Shown: in pieces, positions 18,608 to 27,629 of the stretch
How the letters are laid out: each line of letters opens with the position of its first letter
Numbering within the stretch: the first letter of the stretch is position 1
NCBI RefSeq assembly: GCF_009377175.1
Contig: NZ_VJZD01000004.1
Location: 44,964-108,963 of the forward strand
DNA length: 64,000 nucleotides
Reading direction: 5' to 3'
Source: Streptomyces adustus
GTDB lineage: Bacteria; Actinomycetota; Actinomycetes; Streptomycetales; Streptomycetaceae
Notes under the pieces: model-generated
Told to the model about the DNA's origin: nothing
What the model saw: the letters and a program-made list of their open reading frames with translations, nothing else
Database searches by the model: none
Position numbers and translations under genes: made by a program

Positions 18608-19606
18608 TCAGACCGCGCTCTTGCGCATGAACCGGCCGATGATCCAGTTGATCAAGGCGATGAGCAGTAGCAGCGCGAGCATCGTCCAGGCCACGGCTGC
18701 GGCCGGACCCAGGTGCCCGAGCTTCCAGCCGTAGTTGTAGAGGTAGATGCTCAACGTCTCGTACTGGTGCTCGCTGCCTCCGATGGAGCCGAGCGTTCCG
18801 CCCTGCAGCAGCAGCGGTTCACCGAACAGCTGCATGGACCCGATGGTGGAGATGACGATGGTGAACAGGATCGTGGGCCGCAGCGAGGGAATGGTCACCT
18901 TGCGGAACTGCTGCCACCGCGTCGCTCCGTCGATCGAGGCCGCCTCGTACAACTCGGTCGGCACGGACTGCATGGCTGCCAGGTAGATGAGCGCGTTGTA
19001 TCCGGTCCACCGCCAGATCACGATCACCGAGATGGCGATCTTCGACGTCCATTCCCCGTTGCCCCAGTCGGTGTTGCCGAAGCCGACGAAGTGCAGCACC
19101 CAGTTCAGCAGGCCGCCGTCGGCCCGGAAGACCAGGGCGAACACCAGAGCTGCGGTCGCCACCGAGGTGGCGTACGGGGTGAGGATCAGCGTTCGCCAGA
19201 ACGTGCTGGCGCGCAGCTTGTAGTTGAGCAGATGCGCCAGCCCCAGGGCCACCAGCAGCTGCGGCACGGTCGAGATCACACCGATCACGAACGTGTTGAA
19301 GACGGCCGTCCAGAACTCGGAGTCCTGGAGGATCTTCGAGAAGTTCTCCCAACCCACCCACTCGGACTGGTCGAGGCCTGTCATCTCCACCCGGTGCAGG
19401 GCGATCCAGCCCGTGTAGAGGAGTGGATAGAGCCCGAAGGCGCCGAAGATGAGGAAGAAGGGGGCGATGTACGCGTACGGCGATGCCATGTCGTCGAAGC
19501 GCCACAACCGGGAACGCCAGGCCGAGCGACCCTGTCCCGTCGGTGTCGAGCCGGAGCCACCGGTTGCGGAGGCGTAGACACCCGGTGAGGAGGGCGTTGT
19601 TGCCAC
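18608..19606 (-). CDS. cebF: ABC sugar transporter permease, CebF/MalF type
   Basis: 332 residues from GTG 19606, which has AAGGA eight bases upstream; the upstream open frame is not needed. After a 40-residue hydrophilic N-terminus come six membrane segments (the first in YAYIAPFFLIFGAFGLYPLL) and the coupling loop YEAASIDGATRWQQFRKVTIP. It partners the MalG-type permease in cello-oligosaccharide import. The gene is separated from the binding-protein gene by 327 bases containing a hairpin, so its expression relative to that gene is probably reduced by attenuation. Confidence 0.9.
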   Translation of the reverse strand: MATTPSSPGVYASATGGSGSTPTGQGRSAWRSRLWRFDDMASPYAYIAPFFLIFGAFGLYPLLYTGWIALHRVEMTGLDQSEWVGWENFSKILQDSEFWTAVFNTFVIGVISTVPQLLVALGLAHLLNYKLRASTFWRTLILTPYATSVATAALVFALVFRADGGLLNWVLHFVGFGNTDWGNGEWTSKIAISVIVIWRWTGYNALIYLAAMQSVPTELYEAASIDGATRWQQFRKVTIPSLRPTILFTIVISTIGSMQLFGEPLLLQGGTLGSIGGSEHQYETLSIYLYNYGWKLGHLGPAAAVAWTMLALLLLIALINWIIGRFMRKSAV

Positions 19607-19933
19607 AGGGGGAGTCCTTCCCTGGAGGTTAAGCCAAGTGCGGAGCACGGGCGGGCGGTCGGCCCGGGCACCTGCTGTGTGGAGTCGTCGGACGATCGGG
19701 CCCGTGCTGCGGACCTCGCGGTCCGCGGCGCGGGGTGGCCTGCGGCCGGCGCCGGGCTGCGCGGCCCGGCCGCTCACTCGGATGCGGGCCGGACACGGGC
19801 CGGAACCAACCGTCAGCGCCTGGCGTCGGATGCGCGGAGCGCCTGACGCCGTCTCAGAGATGACCGGTGTCGGGCCGGCCGTGGACGGTCTCCCGTCTGC
19901 GGCCGGCCCGGGGCACCGGGGCCGCGGCGAGGG
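19607..19933 (-). other. Spacer between the sugar-binding protein and permease genes
   Basis: Contains the hairpin at 19872-19909 and otherwise GC-rich sequence with no recognised gene. Confidence 0.5.
19872..19909 (-). terminator. Intercistronic hairpin after the binding-protein gene
   Basis: Arms GGGCCGGCCG (19872-19881) and CGGCCGGCCC (19900-19909), starting about 25 bases past the binding-protein stop. It probably acts as a partial terminator or 3'-end stabiliser so that binding protein exceeds permease. Confidence 0.7.
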
Positions 19934-21256
19934 TCAGCCGATGGCCTTGTCGATCGTCTCGGTCGCGGCCTTCCACGCGTCGGCGGACTTGGTGCCGCGC
20001 TGCTCCATGTTGTTGATCTGCGTGGAGATCGTGTCCTTGATCACGCCGTCCTTCGCGCCCAGCACGGCCTGAGGGATGGCCTTGGCCTCCTCGGCGTAGA
20101 TCTGGCCGATCGGGGCGTCGTTGAAGTACGGAAGCTTCGCGTCCTTCACGTCGGTGAGCTGGTAGGCACCCTGGTTGGACGGGAAGACACCGATCGCCTT
20201 GAAGACGGCCGCCTGCTGCTCGGGCGCCGTCAGCCACTTGACGAGGTCGGCGGCCTCCTTGACGTGCTGGCCGTTCTTGGGGACGGACAGGAACGAGCCT
20301 CCCCAGTTGGCCGCGGTCGACCCCGGCGCGTGGGCGATGTCCCACTTGCCCTTGTAGGCGTCACCGGAGTTGGTGGAGATCTGGCCGGCCATCCACGCCG
20401 GGCACGCCACGGTGGCGACGGTGCCCTTGCGCAGTGCCGCCGTCCAGGCGTCGGTGAACTGGGGCAGGCCCTGGGTCAGCTTCTTCGACGCCGCCTCGGC
20501 GGCCAGGTCCCAGCCCTGCTTCACCGCGGGGCTGTTCTTGTAGATCGCGTCGCCCTTGGCGTCGTAATACTGCTGCGAGCCGGAACTGACGACTGCGTTG
20601 AACATGGCACTCGCGGAGTCCATGAAGTAGGTGTCCGAAGGGGCACTCTTCTTGTACTTCTCGCCGAGCTTGAGGTAGTCCTCCCAGCCGCCGGCGACAG
20701 CCTTGGCTACAGCGTCACGTTCCGTGGGCAGTCCTGCCTTCTGGAACAGGTCCTTGCGGTAGCACAGCGACATGGGGCCGATGTCGGTGCCGGCGCCGAT
20801 GACCGTGCCGTCCTTGGCCGTGGCCTGCTTCTCCTTCCACGGCACCCAGTCGGCGACATTGATCGTCTTGCTCAGGTCGGCGAACTTGCCCGCCTGGGTG
20901 TCGACGACCTCCTTGATGCGGCCGACCTCGATACCGGTCACGTCCGCGAGACCGCTGCCCGTGTTCAACTGCTGAAGGAGCTTGGGGTAGTAGTCCTGCT
21001 CGTTGGCAGTGACTTCTTCCTTCACCGTGATGTTCGGGTGGAGTTCGTGGTACTTGGCGAACAGGCCGGCCTCCTTGTAGCCGAACTGCCCGTAGTCGGC
21101 CACCGTGAGGGTGATCTTCCCGTCGCTGCCCGAGGCGTTCGAGCTGCCACCGCCGTTGCCGCAGGCCGTGAGCAACAGGGCCGAGGTGGCCAGGACCGTG
21201 ATGGCCAGCGGGGCGGTTATGCGGCCGCGGCCGTCAGCAGTGCTGGTGATGCGCAT
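19934..21256 (-). CDS. cebE: Cello-oligosaccharide-binding lipoprotein, CebE-like
   Basis: 440 residues from ATG 21256, with AAGGAG seven bases upstream. The signal peptide ends in lipobox LLTAC with Cys about 33 residues in, so the mature protein is lipid-anchored outside the cell. It is a family 1 solute-binding protein; the stretch YGQFGYKEAGLFAKYHELHP and SGLADVTGIEVGRIKE recall Streptomyces CebE (cellobiose/cellotriose binding). It heads the operon with two permeases and a beta-glucosidase, divergent from a LacI regulator with a CebR-like operator between them. Sugar specificity is inferred. Confidence 0.85.
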   Translation of the reverse strand: MRITSTADGRGRITAPLAITVLATSALLLTACGNGGGSSNASGSDGKITLTVADYGQFGYKEAGLFAKYHELHPNITVKEEVTANEQDYYPKLLQQLNTGSGLADVTGIEVGRIKEVVDTQAGKFADLSKTINVADWVPWKEKQATAKDGTVIGAGTDIGPMSLCYRKDLFQKAGLPTERDAVAKAVAGGWEDYLKLGEKYKKSAPSDTYFMDSASAMFNAVVSSGSQQYYDAKGDAIYKNSPAVKQGWDLAAEAASKKLTQGLPQFTDAWTAALRKGTVATVACPAWMAGQISTNSGDAYKGKWDIAHAPGSTAANWGGSFLSVPKNGQHVKEAADLVKWLTAPEQQAAVFKAIGVFPSNQGAYQLTDVKDAKLPYFNDAPIGQIYAEEAKAIPQAVLGAKDGVIKDTISTQINNMEQRGTKSADAWKAATETIDKAIG

Positions 21257-21468
21257 TCCACTACTCCTTGTCCCAGTTTGTACAGGCCTCGGGCAGCAGG
21301 TCGCCATGGTTTGCGACCCGGACTGCCCTCCGGGTGCGGGCAGGCGGACAGCGCTCTGTCCAGCACGAGGCGTGCGGGGAGAACGTGTCGGCCGCAGACG
21401 TGCCGCACGACGCGGAGGGAAAGGCCGTTGATGCTCTTGAGTCGCCGGGGAAGAGTTCCGGCGAAGCG

Positions 21469-21482
21469 TGGAACCGCTCCCA
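21469..21482. promoter_or_regulatory. CebR-type operator
   Basis: TGGAACCGCTCCCA matches the published CebR box TGGGAGCGCTCCCA at 12 of 14 positions. It sits 213 bases upstream of the binding-protein start in the divergent intergenic region, a plausible place for cellobiose-responsive repression. Confidence 0.6.
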
Positions 21483-21697
21483 TGCGGCCTGGCGGAAGAC
21501 TTCCCTCCGTTACGCTCAGATGTCAAGACTTGAAGTCTCCGCCGTTGCCTCAATGTGTCCGAGGCCACGCCCAGCTGCCCCGGCAAGGCCCGTCACCCGG
21601 CGGGCATCTGCTGTCCATGTGGAGTATTTACGCAGTTCAGAGGCGTGGCATCGCGGCTGGAGCCCGCGCCCGACGGATTAGTCAACGGCGTTGCTAA

Positions 21698-21713
21698 ATT
21701 GTTGCGCCACAAT
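21698..21713. promoter_or_regulatory. Inverted repeat before the LacI gene, candidate operator
   Basis: ATTGTTGCGCCACAAT is symmetric at 14 of 16 positions with a central CG, as in LacI-family operators. It lies 35 bases before the regulator's start codon, so autoregulation is likely. A second imperfect repeat (CAACGGCGTTG) lies just upstream at 21683-21693. Confidence 0.5.
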
Positions 21714-21747
21714 GAATCGTCATCCATTAGCATCCGGAAGGTGAACG

Positions 21748-22791
21748 ATGCCCGCTGCCGAATCTCCGTCCCGAGCCGCCGCCGGGCGGCGTCCGACGCT
21801 GACGGAAGTCGCGGCACGGGCCGGCGTCGGACGGGGCACGGTTTCACGGGTCATCAACGGCTCGCCCAATGTCAGCGATCACTCGCGCACCGTCGTCGAG
21901 AGGGCGATAGCCGAGCTCGGCTATGTCCCCAACCTCGCGGCCCGCTCACTGGTCACCCGACGCACCGACTCGGTCGCCCTGGTCGTGCCCGAGGCGGAGA
22001 CCCGCCTGTTCTCCGAGCCGTACTTCTCGGCGATCATCCGGGGCGTCTCAGCCAGGCTCACCGCCGCCGGCATGCAGCTGCTGCTGGTACTGGTACGTGA
22101 GGACGAAGACCACGCAAAGCTCGCGTCGTACCTGACCTCACACCGCGTGGACGGCGTCCTGATGGTCGCGGTCCATTCCGGCGACACGCTTCCCGACCTG
22201 CTCGAAGACCTCTCCGTACCGACCGTGCTGGCCGGTCGGCGCAACGACATCGAGCATGTCGGACACGTCCGCGCCGACAACAGCGGCGGAGCCCGGCTCG
22301 CGGTCCGCCACCTTCTGGACAAGGGCCGCCGCACCATCGCCACCATCACCGGGCCTCTGGACATGGACGTCGCCCGCGCCCGCCTCGACGGCTACCGCGA
22401 AGCGCTGGACAGCGCAGGCGTCACCGTGGATGAGGACCTCATCGCGTACGGCGACTTCACCGAAGAGGGCGGGCGCGCGGCTATGCGCGGTCTCCTCCAG
22501 CGCCATCCCCACCTCGACGCGGTCTTCGCCGCTTCCGACGTGACAGCCTCGGGAGCCGTGCTCGAACTGCGCGCCCACGGACGGCGGGTACCCGACGACG
22601 TCGCGGTCGTCGGCTTCGACGACTCGATCGTGGCCCGGCACACCGATCCTCCGCTCACCAGCGTCCGTCAGCCGATCGAGGAGATGGGCCACACCATGGC
22701 AGGCCTTCTACTGGACGAGATCGATCGACGAGGGAAGGGCCATCGGGAAGTGATCCTGCCGACCGAGCTGGTCGTGCGCGAGTCGGCCTGA
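21748..22791 (+). CDS. cebR: LacI-family regulator, CebR-like
   Basis: 347 residues from ATG 21748, with GGAAGG upstream. The N-terminal HTH is intact (TLTEVAARAGVGRGTVSRVINGS, then YVPNLAARSL at the hinge). A periplasmic-binding-protein fold follows, with the family end VGFDDSIVARHTDPPLTSVRQP. Such repressors release their operators on binding a sugar; for CebR this is cellobiose. Its divergence from the uptake operon and the CebR-like box between them make control of that operon the obvious role. Assignment as CebR rests on context and operator similarity. Confidence 0.88.
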   Translation: MPAAESPSRAAAGRRPTLTEVAARAGVGRGTVSRVINGSPNVSDHSRTVVERAIAELGYVPNLAARSLVTRRTDSVALVVPEAETRLFSEPYFSAIIRGVSARLTAAGMQLLLVLVREDEDHAKLASYLTSHRVDGVLMVAVHSGDTLPDLLEDLSVPTVLAGRRNDIEHVGHVRADNSGGARLAVRHLLDKGRRTIATITGPLDMDVARARLDGYREALDSAGVTVDEDLIAYGDFTEEGGRAAMRGLLQRHPHLDAVFAASDVTASGAVLELRAHGRRVPDDVAVVGFDDSIVARHTDPPLTSVRQPIEEMGHTMAGLLLDEIDRRGKGHREVILPTELVVRESA

Positions 22792-23830
22792 CCGGGATGC
22801 CGAGCCCGAGCGGCTGAGCAGCCGCGTCCGGCCCCCGGCGGGCCGCATGCGTCGGCACAGCCGGGCGGCGGGACGGCGCCGACCTGGATCGCGATCGGCC
22901 GTGGCCGGCTGGCCGGCCCGGTACTGGAACGGCGGTAGCGCGCGGAGAGCCCTGGCACTTGCTCGATGGACGTCGTGCGGGTACGGCTTCTTCCAAGAAG
23001 AAGCGGACGACGATCGCGGACAGGACCGCGCCGCTCTCACCGGACCTGATCATGCGCGACTTCACCGCGGACACGTCCGCACGAGATCTTCCGTACGGCG
23101 CTCTCCACGGTTGACGGCGCTCGCATGCAGGAAGTCCGCCCGCCCCTGACCGGCCGACCGTGATCGACCTCCAGGACGTGCCGAAGGCGGACCGGGAACA
23201 CGTACCGACGAAGCCCCCCGACTGTCGGCGTGTTGAGTGAGATCACCACACCGACGACGAGGGGCTTCGCCACGCCGCCACCATGCCGGCCGGCCTGGAT
23301 CAGCCCTCAGGAGCGCGCGGAGTGCTGACACGGGCACGAGCTCTCCACCTCCTCGGCCAGATGCTGGCCAGGGTCGGAGCCGGGCTCACCCGCCCAGCGC
23401 CCGCCGGGCAGTGACGCCCCGCCGACGCTGCTGATTCTCGTGAGCATTCACGGGCCTCAAGATCCGCAACTGCTGCCCGAACCCGCGGACAAACGCTGCT
23501 TCTGGAAGTGGACAAAGCCAGCCGTGGCGGGGGAATGCGGAGCGCTCTGTCTCCGTTGTGGAGGGTGTGGTTGTGGAAGGGACAGCTCACGACCACACGC
23601 ACGTCTGCGGCTCCGGCGCTGGCTTCGTGGCCTTGGCCTTCCGGCCGGGGCCGCACGTGTGTCTGCTGTCGTGCACCCGCCGTCAGATCCCGAAGACTCG
23701 CGAAGCGGTCCGGAGAGACGGTGAATTGCGCGAGGAGGACGCGGGAGAGTCCGGCGGACTCAGGAAGTCCGCCGAACCCGGCGCGTCGCCCGACGCGCGG
23801 GGAGTCCCGTGAGGCACGGCCGCTGTCACG
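22792..23830. other. Gene-free stretch downstream of the LacI regulator
   Basis: About 1 kb. A weak hairpin (GCGGCTG/CAGCCGC, 22810-22825) may end the regulator transcript. An imperfect long stem runs 23209-23269 (outer arms CGAAGCCCC/GGGGCTTCG), with protein-like debris on the minus strand at 23040-23270 that may be an old insertion sequence. Nothing else is recognised. Confidence 0.4.
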
Positions 23831-24850
23831 TCAGTGGCCGCAGCCGGCGTCCGACCGGCGTCGCCGGCCGAGAACGACGAGGGCGGAGCCTACGGCCATC
23901 GAGCCGACCGCCGCGCCGCCGCCGACGAGGGCCTGCCGGACCTGCCGTCCGGAACCGGTGCTTGCCAGACCCGGGGCGGAGGAGTCGGCGGAGGAATCGG
24001 CAGAGGCGGCCGTCCCGGTGGTCGCCCGGGCCGCCTGTTCGACCAGTCGGGCGACCGCGCCGGGCTGGGACACCGCGACGGCGTGCGACGCCTTGATCTC
24101 GACGGCATTCGCGTGGGCGCGCTGGGCCATGAAGCGTTGCGAGGCCGGCGGGATGTTGCGGTCCTCCGTGGTGATCAGGGCCCAGGAGGGGATGGTCTTC
24201 CAGGCGGCCTTCGTGGCCTTCTCCTGCAGGGCAGAGGCTGCCACGGGACGCTGGGTGGCGGCCATCTGGTCCGTCACCGACATGGGCACGTCGGCGGCGA
24301 ACTGGTCGTGGAACTTATCGACCTTGATGTACTCGTCGGTCCCGGTGCCACCTCCCGGAAGCGGGAACGACACGCTGCGCAGGGTGGGGCCGAGCGTGCT
24401 CCCGGGGAACTTGTTGGAGAGGTCCAGAGCGCTCTCCCCCGCCGCGGGAGCGAACGCAGCGACGTAGACCAGAGCCTTGACCTGGGGGTCACCGACCGCG
24501 GCCTCGCTGATCACGGCGCCGCCGTACGAGTGGCCGACGAGCACGACAGGCCCCTGGATGCTCTCCAGCACGCTGTGGATGTACTCGGCGTCACTGGCCA
24601 GCCCCCGCAGCGGATTGGCCGGAGCGATCACCGGATAGCCCGCCTGCCGCAGCCGCGTGACCACACCGTTCCAGCTGGATCCGTCGGCGAACGCGCCGTG
24701 CACCAGCACGACGGTGGGCTTGCCGCTGCGCGTGTCGCCGTCGGCCGCGGCCGACGAGGCCGGGACCCCGCACAAGGCGACGACGGCACATCCCGCGGCC
24801 GCGATACGGAGCCGCCGAGTGCGGGGACGTATGCCGTGTAGCGCTCTCAT
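23831..24850 (-). CDS. Secreted alpha/beta hydrolase with LAxTG sortase signal
   Basis: 339 residues; ATG 24850 (or GTG 24853) follows AAAGGCGAG. Signal peptide with twin Arg-rich start and cleavage near ASSAAA (about residue 36). The hydrolase domain shows VLVHGAFADGSSW, nucleophile Ser108 in GHSYGG and a late His in IKASHAVAVSQP. The C-terminus after a Ser/Ala linker carries LASTG (295-299), then a hydrophobic segment and RRRRSD: a complete sorting signal of the LAxTG type used by class E sortases of Streptomyces. It should be covalently anchored to the cell wall. The substrate is unknown; it resembles the methyl-esterase-like hydrolase at 60404. No sortase gene is in view. Confidence 0.88.
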   Translation of the reverse strand: MRALHGIRPRTRRLRIAAAGCAVVALCGVPASSAAADGDTRSGKPTVVLVHGAFADGSSWNGVVTRLRQAGYPVIAPANPLRGLASDAEYIHSVLESIQGPVVLVGHSYGGAVISEAAVGDPQVKALVYVAAFAPAAGESALDLSNKFPGSTLGPTLRSVSFPLPGGGTGTDEYIKVDKFHDQFAADVPMSVTDQMAATQRPVAASALQEKATKAAWKTIPSWALITTEDRNIPPASQRFMAQRAHANAVEIKASHAVAVSQPGAVARLVEQAARATTGTAASADSSADSSAPGLASTGSGRQVRQALVGGGAAVGSMAVGSALVVLGRRRRSDAGCGH

Positions 24851-25090
24851 CACATTCTCGCCTTTCGTCGGGCCATACCCCATTCAGCCTCACCCGGTCG
24901 TGGCGACCGACCACCCCGGCCAGGGCAAACGGGTGAATCCGGTACGGCAGACGGGGCAACTGCCGCCACATCAGGCGTGACAAGCGCAACGGGGGGACCG
25001 TAGGACGGTCGGCTCTTCCAAGATTTTCGTAGCTGTTGATCCTTCCGGTGATCCGGATCCGGTGATGCGGCGAGGGCGTCGGCGGCAGGC

Positions 25091-25440
25091 TTGGGTTGTG
25101 CTGTCGTACTTGGCGAGCTGTTCCCGCAGCTGGCCTCGGTACAGGTTGAACAGGTGGAGGCCAGCGGGGGCATAGTGCGTATTACGGCTCTGACCAGGGA
25201 TGACGCGCCCAAAATGTGTCCGGGGTGCCGGCAGGTGTCGGACCGGGTGCACTCCCGGTATGTGCGGCACGTTGCGGACGAGGCAGTGGGCGGCCGCCCT
25301 GTGGTGATCGATTTGTCGGTGCGGCGCCTGTACTGCGAGTGGCCGGACTGCCCGAAGACGACGTCTGTCGAGCAGGTCGAGGGACTGACGGAGCGATACC
25401 AACGGCGCACCCCGGCGCTGCGGCGGGTGGTCAGGGCCGT
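25091..25440 (+). mobile_element. N-terminal fragment of an ISL3-family transposase
   Basis: About 115 residues match ISL3 transposases: a zinc-binding start (MCPGCRQVS, then YVRHVADEAVGGRPVVIDLSV and RRLYCEWPDCPKTTSVE) followed by the first HTH helix (LTERYQRRTPALRRVVRAVG). Homology ends near 25440, and the DDE catalytic domain is missing. The following bases belong to an NB-ARC gene fragment, so the element was cut by recombination. Confidence 0.75.
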
Positions 25441-25529
25441 TGGCGAGTTCGGCCGGAGCTCGTCTTCTCTCCTTCCTGCACTACACGTTGTCCTGGGCGA
25501 CCGTGCTGAACTGCCTGATGCGTGTCCCC

Positions 25530-25659
25530 GATTTCCGCGGCGGACACTTCAACGGCCCGGTTGTCGGCGTCCAGCACAACCACGCGGCGCCCGTGCGTGT
25601 GCGGCCTCCTGCCGAGGTGGACGCGCCCGCCGGCCTGGACGATCTGCCGTACCGGCCGG
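25530..25659 (+). repeat. Copy B of the NB-ARC leader segment
   Basis: Matches 14084-14210 with only scattered changes and one 3-base insertion; it encodes PDFRGGHFNGPVVGVQ and the PAGLDDLPYRP linker. No P-loop follows, so this is only the 5' end of a second STAND ATPase gene, fused to the ISL3 fragment. Confidence 0.75.
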
Positions 25660-25755
25660 TCGAGGGCCGTCTGGTTTGTAGTGATCTCTTGTCTGGAGAT
25701 CCTCAATCTTGGGGGGGTGTCGGATGACTGAGGCTTGGGCACTCTGCCAGCGGCG

Positions 25756-26721
25756 CTACGGAGAGGTGGTGCCCAACAGATGGGTCGCTCGTTCCGTGCG
25801 TAGGTGGAGCGCGGTGCGGCCATTGCGTTGTGTCGCTACCAGGCCGGCGCCTCGTAGCGCGCGCAGGTGTTGCGAGACCGCGCTGGGGGTGACGCCCAGG
25901 CGTGTGGCCAGGGCCGCGGTCGTCAAGGGTTCGGCCAAAGCGGCCAGCAGCGCCGTCCTCGTGTGGCCCAGCACTGGGGCCAGGCCCGCCAGTGGGGGCG
26001 GGGACGGCTCCCAGAGGAGTCCGACGCCCGTGACCGGATAGCGGATCGACGCGGCGGCGACCGGGGACTTGTCGACACCCACGTTCGGCCAGTTGAAGAC
26101 GCTGGGCAGCACGACCAGGCCATGTCTGCCGGTGTCCACCGTGTAGACGGAGCGCGGGGTCCGTCGGCCGTGCACCACCAGCTGGCCACCGTCCCAAGCG
26201 ATATCCCGGTGCAACGCGCCAAACAGTGCCTGCACCCCGCCGTCCACCAGGGTCAGCGCTCGCCTGCCGATGTCGGCCTCCAGCACCGCGAACATCCGGC
26301 CCCAGTGCGGAGCGATCATCAGCTCGTAGCAGCGGAGGAGCGCCTCCGCCAGCCGCGGCAGCACCGCCGCCGGCTCAGGGGCCTCCTCGGCCGGTACACG
26401 CAGGACCGCGCCGTACTCACGCCGGAAGAAGTCCTCCTCTGTCTCCCGCAGCAGGTCCAACTCCGCCGCCATCGACGGCAGCCGCTCTCCCGGTACCGGG
26501 AAGAGGAACGACGGCAACGGTCCCGCGATCAGTGCACGCAGCAGCGGCAGTTCTCGTTCGTCCGCCAGCAGCGGCCGCGCCTGGCGCACCCATGGCTGGT
26601 GGACCGCGTGCCCGCCGGTGCCCAGCAGGATCCGCAGTGCCAGTACCGTCTCGCCCAGCGGTGAGATGGCGAACCGCACCTTGGCGACGGACGCCGCGGT
26701 GAACCTGATCTCGACCGCCAT
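25756..26721 (-). CDS. ArsR-like winged-helix regulator (DUF5937-type)
   Basis: 321 residues from ATG 26721. The C-terminal 75 residues form an ArsR-type winged helix (LAALAEPLTTAALATRLGVT, then PSAVSQHLRALRGAGLV), preceded by a long N-terminal domain starting IRFTAASVAKVRFAISPLGETVLALR, the hallmark of Streptomyces DUF5937 regulators. It diverges from an alpha/beta hydrolase gene; the 71-base gap holds a near-perfect palindrome starting 10 bases from this start codon, so it very probably represses both genes. No metal-binding cysteine pair is evident, so the ligand is likely organic. Confidence 0.85.
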   Translation of the reverse strand: MAVEIRFTAASVAKVRFAISPLGETVLALRILLGTGGHAVHQPWVRQARPLLADERELPLLRALIAGPLPSFLFPVPGERLPSMAAELDLLRETEEDFFRREYGAVLRVPAEEAPEPAAVLPRLAEALLRCYELMIAPHWGRMFAVLEADIGRRALTLVDGGVQALFGALHRDIAWDGGQLVVHGRRTPRSVYTVDTGRHGLVVLPSVFNWPNVGVDKSPVAAASIRYPVTGVGLLWEPSPPPLAGLAPVLGHTRTALLAALAEPLTTAALATRLGVTPSAVSQHLRALRGAGLVATQRNGRTALHLRTERATHLLGTTSP

Positions 26722-26731
26722 TCGGGCGCCC

Positions 26732-26759
26732 CTATCGTGTAGCTGTGGCTAAACGATAG
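26732..26759. promoter_or_regulatory. Operator between the ArsR-like regulator and hydrolase genes
   Basis: 28-base palindrome with CTATCGT and ACGATAG outer arms and TAGC/GCTA inner arms around a 4-base centre; 22 of 28 positions are symmetric. It fills the centre of the divergent intergenic region, fitting a dimeric winged-helix repressor. Confidence 0.7.
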
Positions 26760-26792
26760 CCAACGCTCATCGCCTCCCCCAGGCTGCCGGGC

Positions 26793-27629
26793 ATGGACTT
26801 CTTCACCGCGCACGACGGCACCAAGCTCGCCTACCACGTAGTCGGCGACGGCCCGCCTGTGGTCTGTTTGCCAGGAGGGCCGACGGCCTCCGCCTACCTC
26901 GGCGACCTCGGCGGGCTGTCCGCGCACCGGCAGTTGATCAGGCTGGATCTGCGCGGCACCGGTCAGTCCGCGGTGCCGGAGGACGCCGCCAGCTACCGCT
27001 GCGATCGCCTGGTCGATGACGTGGAGGCCCTGCGTGCGCACCTGCGCCTGGAGCGGATGGATCTGCTCGCGCATTGCGCTGGCGCGAATCTTGCTGCGCT
27101 GTATGCGGCCCGCCATGCGGAGCACGTGAGCACGCTTTCGCTGATCACGGCGAGCGTCCGAGCCGTCGGTATCGCGATCCCGGGCGAGCTCCGGCGCGAG
27201 ACCGCACAGCTGCGCCGGGACGAGCCGTGGTTCCCGGTGGCGTTCGCGGCTCTGGAGGCAATCGTCGCGGGCCAGGCGACCGCCGAGAGCTGGCAGGCCA
27301 TCGCGCCTTTCTCCTACGGGCGTTGGGACGCGGCGGCACAGGCACATCAGGCGGCTGACCAAGAGCAGCAGGACCTGGAGGTCGTGGCGGCCTATAGCGC
27401 CGAAGGCGCTTTCGATCAGGACGCGACTCGTGCCGCTCTCGCCCGGTTTGCACCGCCGGTGCTCGTGCTGGCCGGTGAGGTCGACCTCGGTGCCCCGCCG
27501 CGCACCATGGCCGAGCTCGCCAGACTGTTCCCGAACGCCCGGCTCGTTGTCCAGCCCGGAGCCGGGCACTTCCCCTGGCTCGACGACGCGGACCGGTTCG
27601 TGGCCACCACCGCGGCGTTCCTTGGATAG
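26793..27629 (+). CDS. Alpha/beta hydrolase with Cys at the nucleophile position
   Basis: 278 residues from ATG 26793. Proline-iminopeptidase/haloperoxidase-like fold: oxyanion loop LPGGPTASAYL, LDLRGTGQSA after strand 4, acid in GEVDLGAPP and His in GAGHFPWLD. The nucleophile elbow reads LLAHCAGANLA, so Cys95 replaces the usual Ser of GxSxG. Cysteine nucleophiles occur in dienelactone hydrolase and a few relatives, so activity is possible with altered specificity. It is controlled by the divergent ArsR-like gene through the palindrome upstream. The substrate is unknown; detoxification of an ester or lactone antibiotic is one guess. Confidence 0.87.
   Translation: MDFFTAHDGTKLAYHVVGDGPPVVCLPGGPTASAYLGDLGGLSAHRQLIRLDLRGTGQSAVPEDAASYRCDRLVDDVEALRAHLRLERMDLLAHCAGANLAALYAARHAEHVSTLSLITASVRAVGIAIPGELRRETAQLRRDEPWFPVAFAALEAIVAGQATAESWQAIAPFSYGRWDAAAQAHQAADQEQQDLEVVAAYSAEGAFDQDATRAALARFAPPVLVLAGEVDLGAPPRTMAELARLFPNARLVVQPGAGHFPWLDDADRFVATTAAFLG

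Noticed and set aside
20264..21697. Plus-strand open frame of about 480 codons
   Set aside because: Shadow of the sugar-binding protein gene, which has a lipobox and family motifs on the other strand.
23209..23269. Long imperfect stem considered as a riboswitch or attachment site
   Set aside because: No conserved riboswitch core and no neighbouring integrase; more likely insertion-sequence debris.
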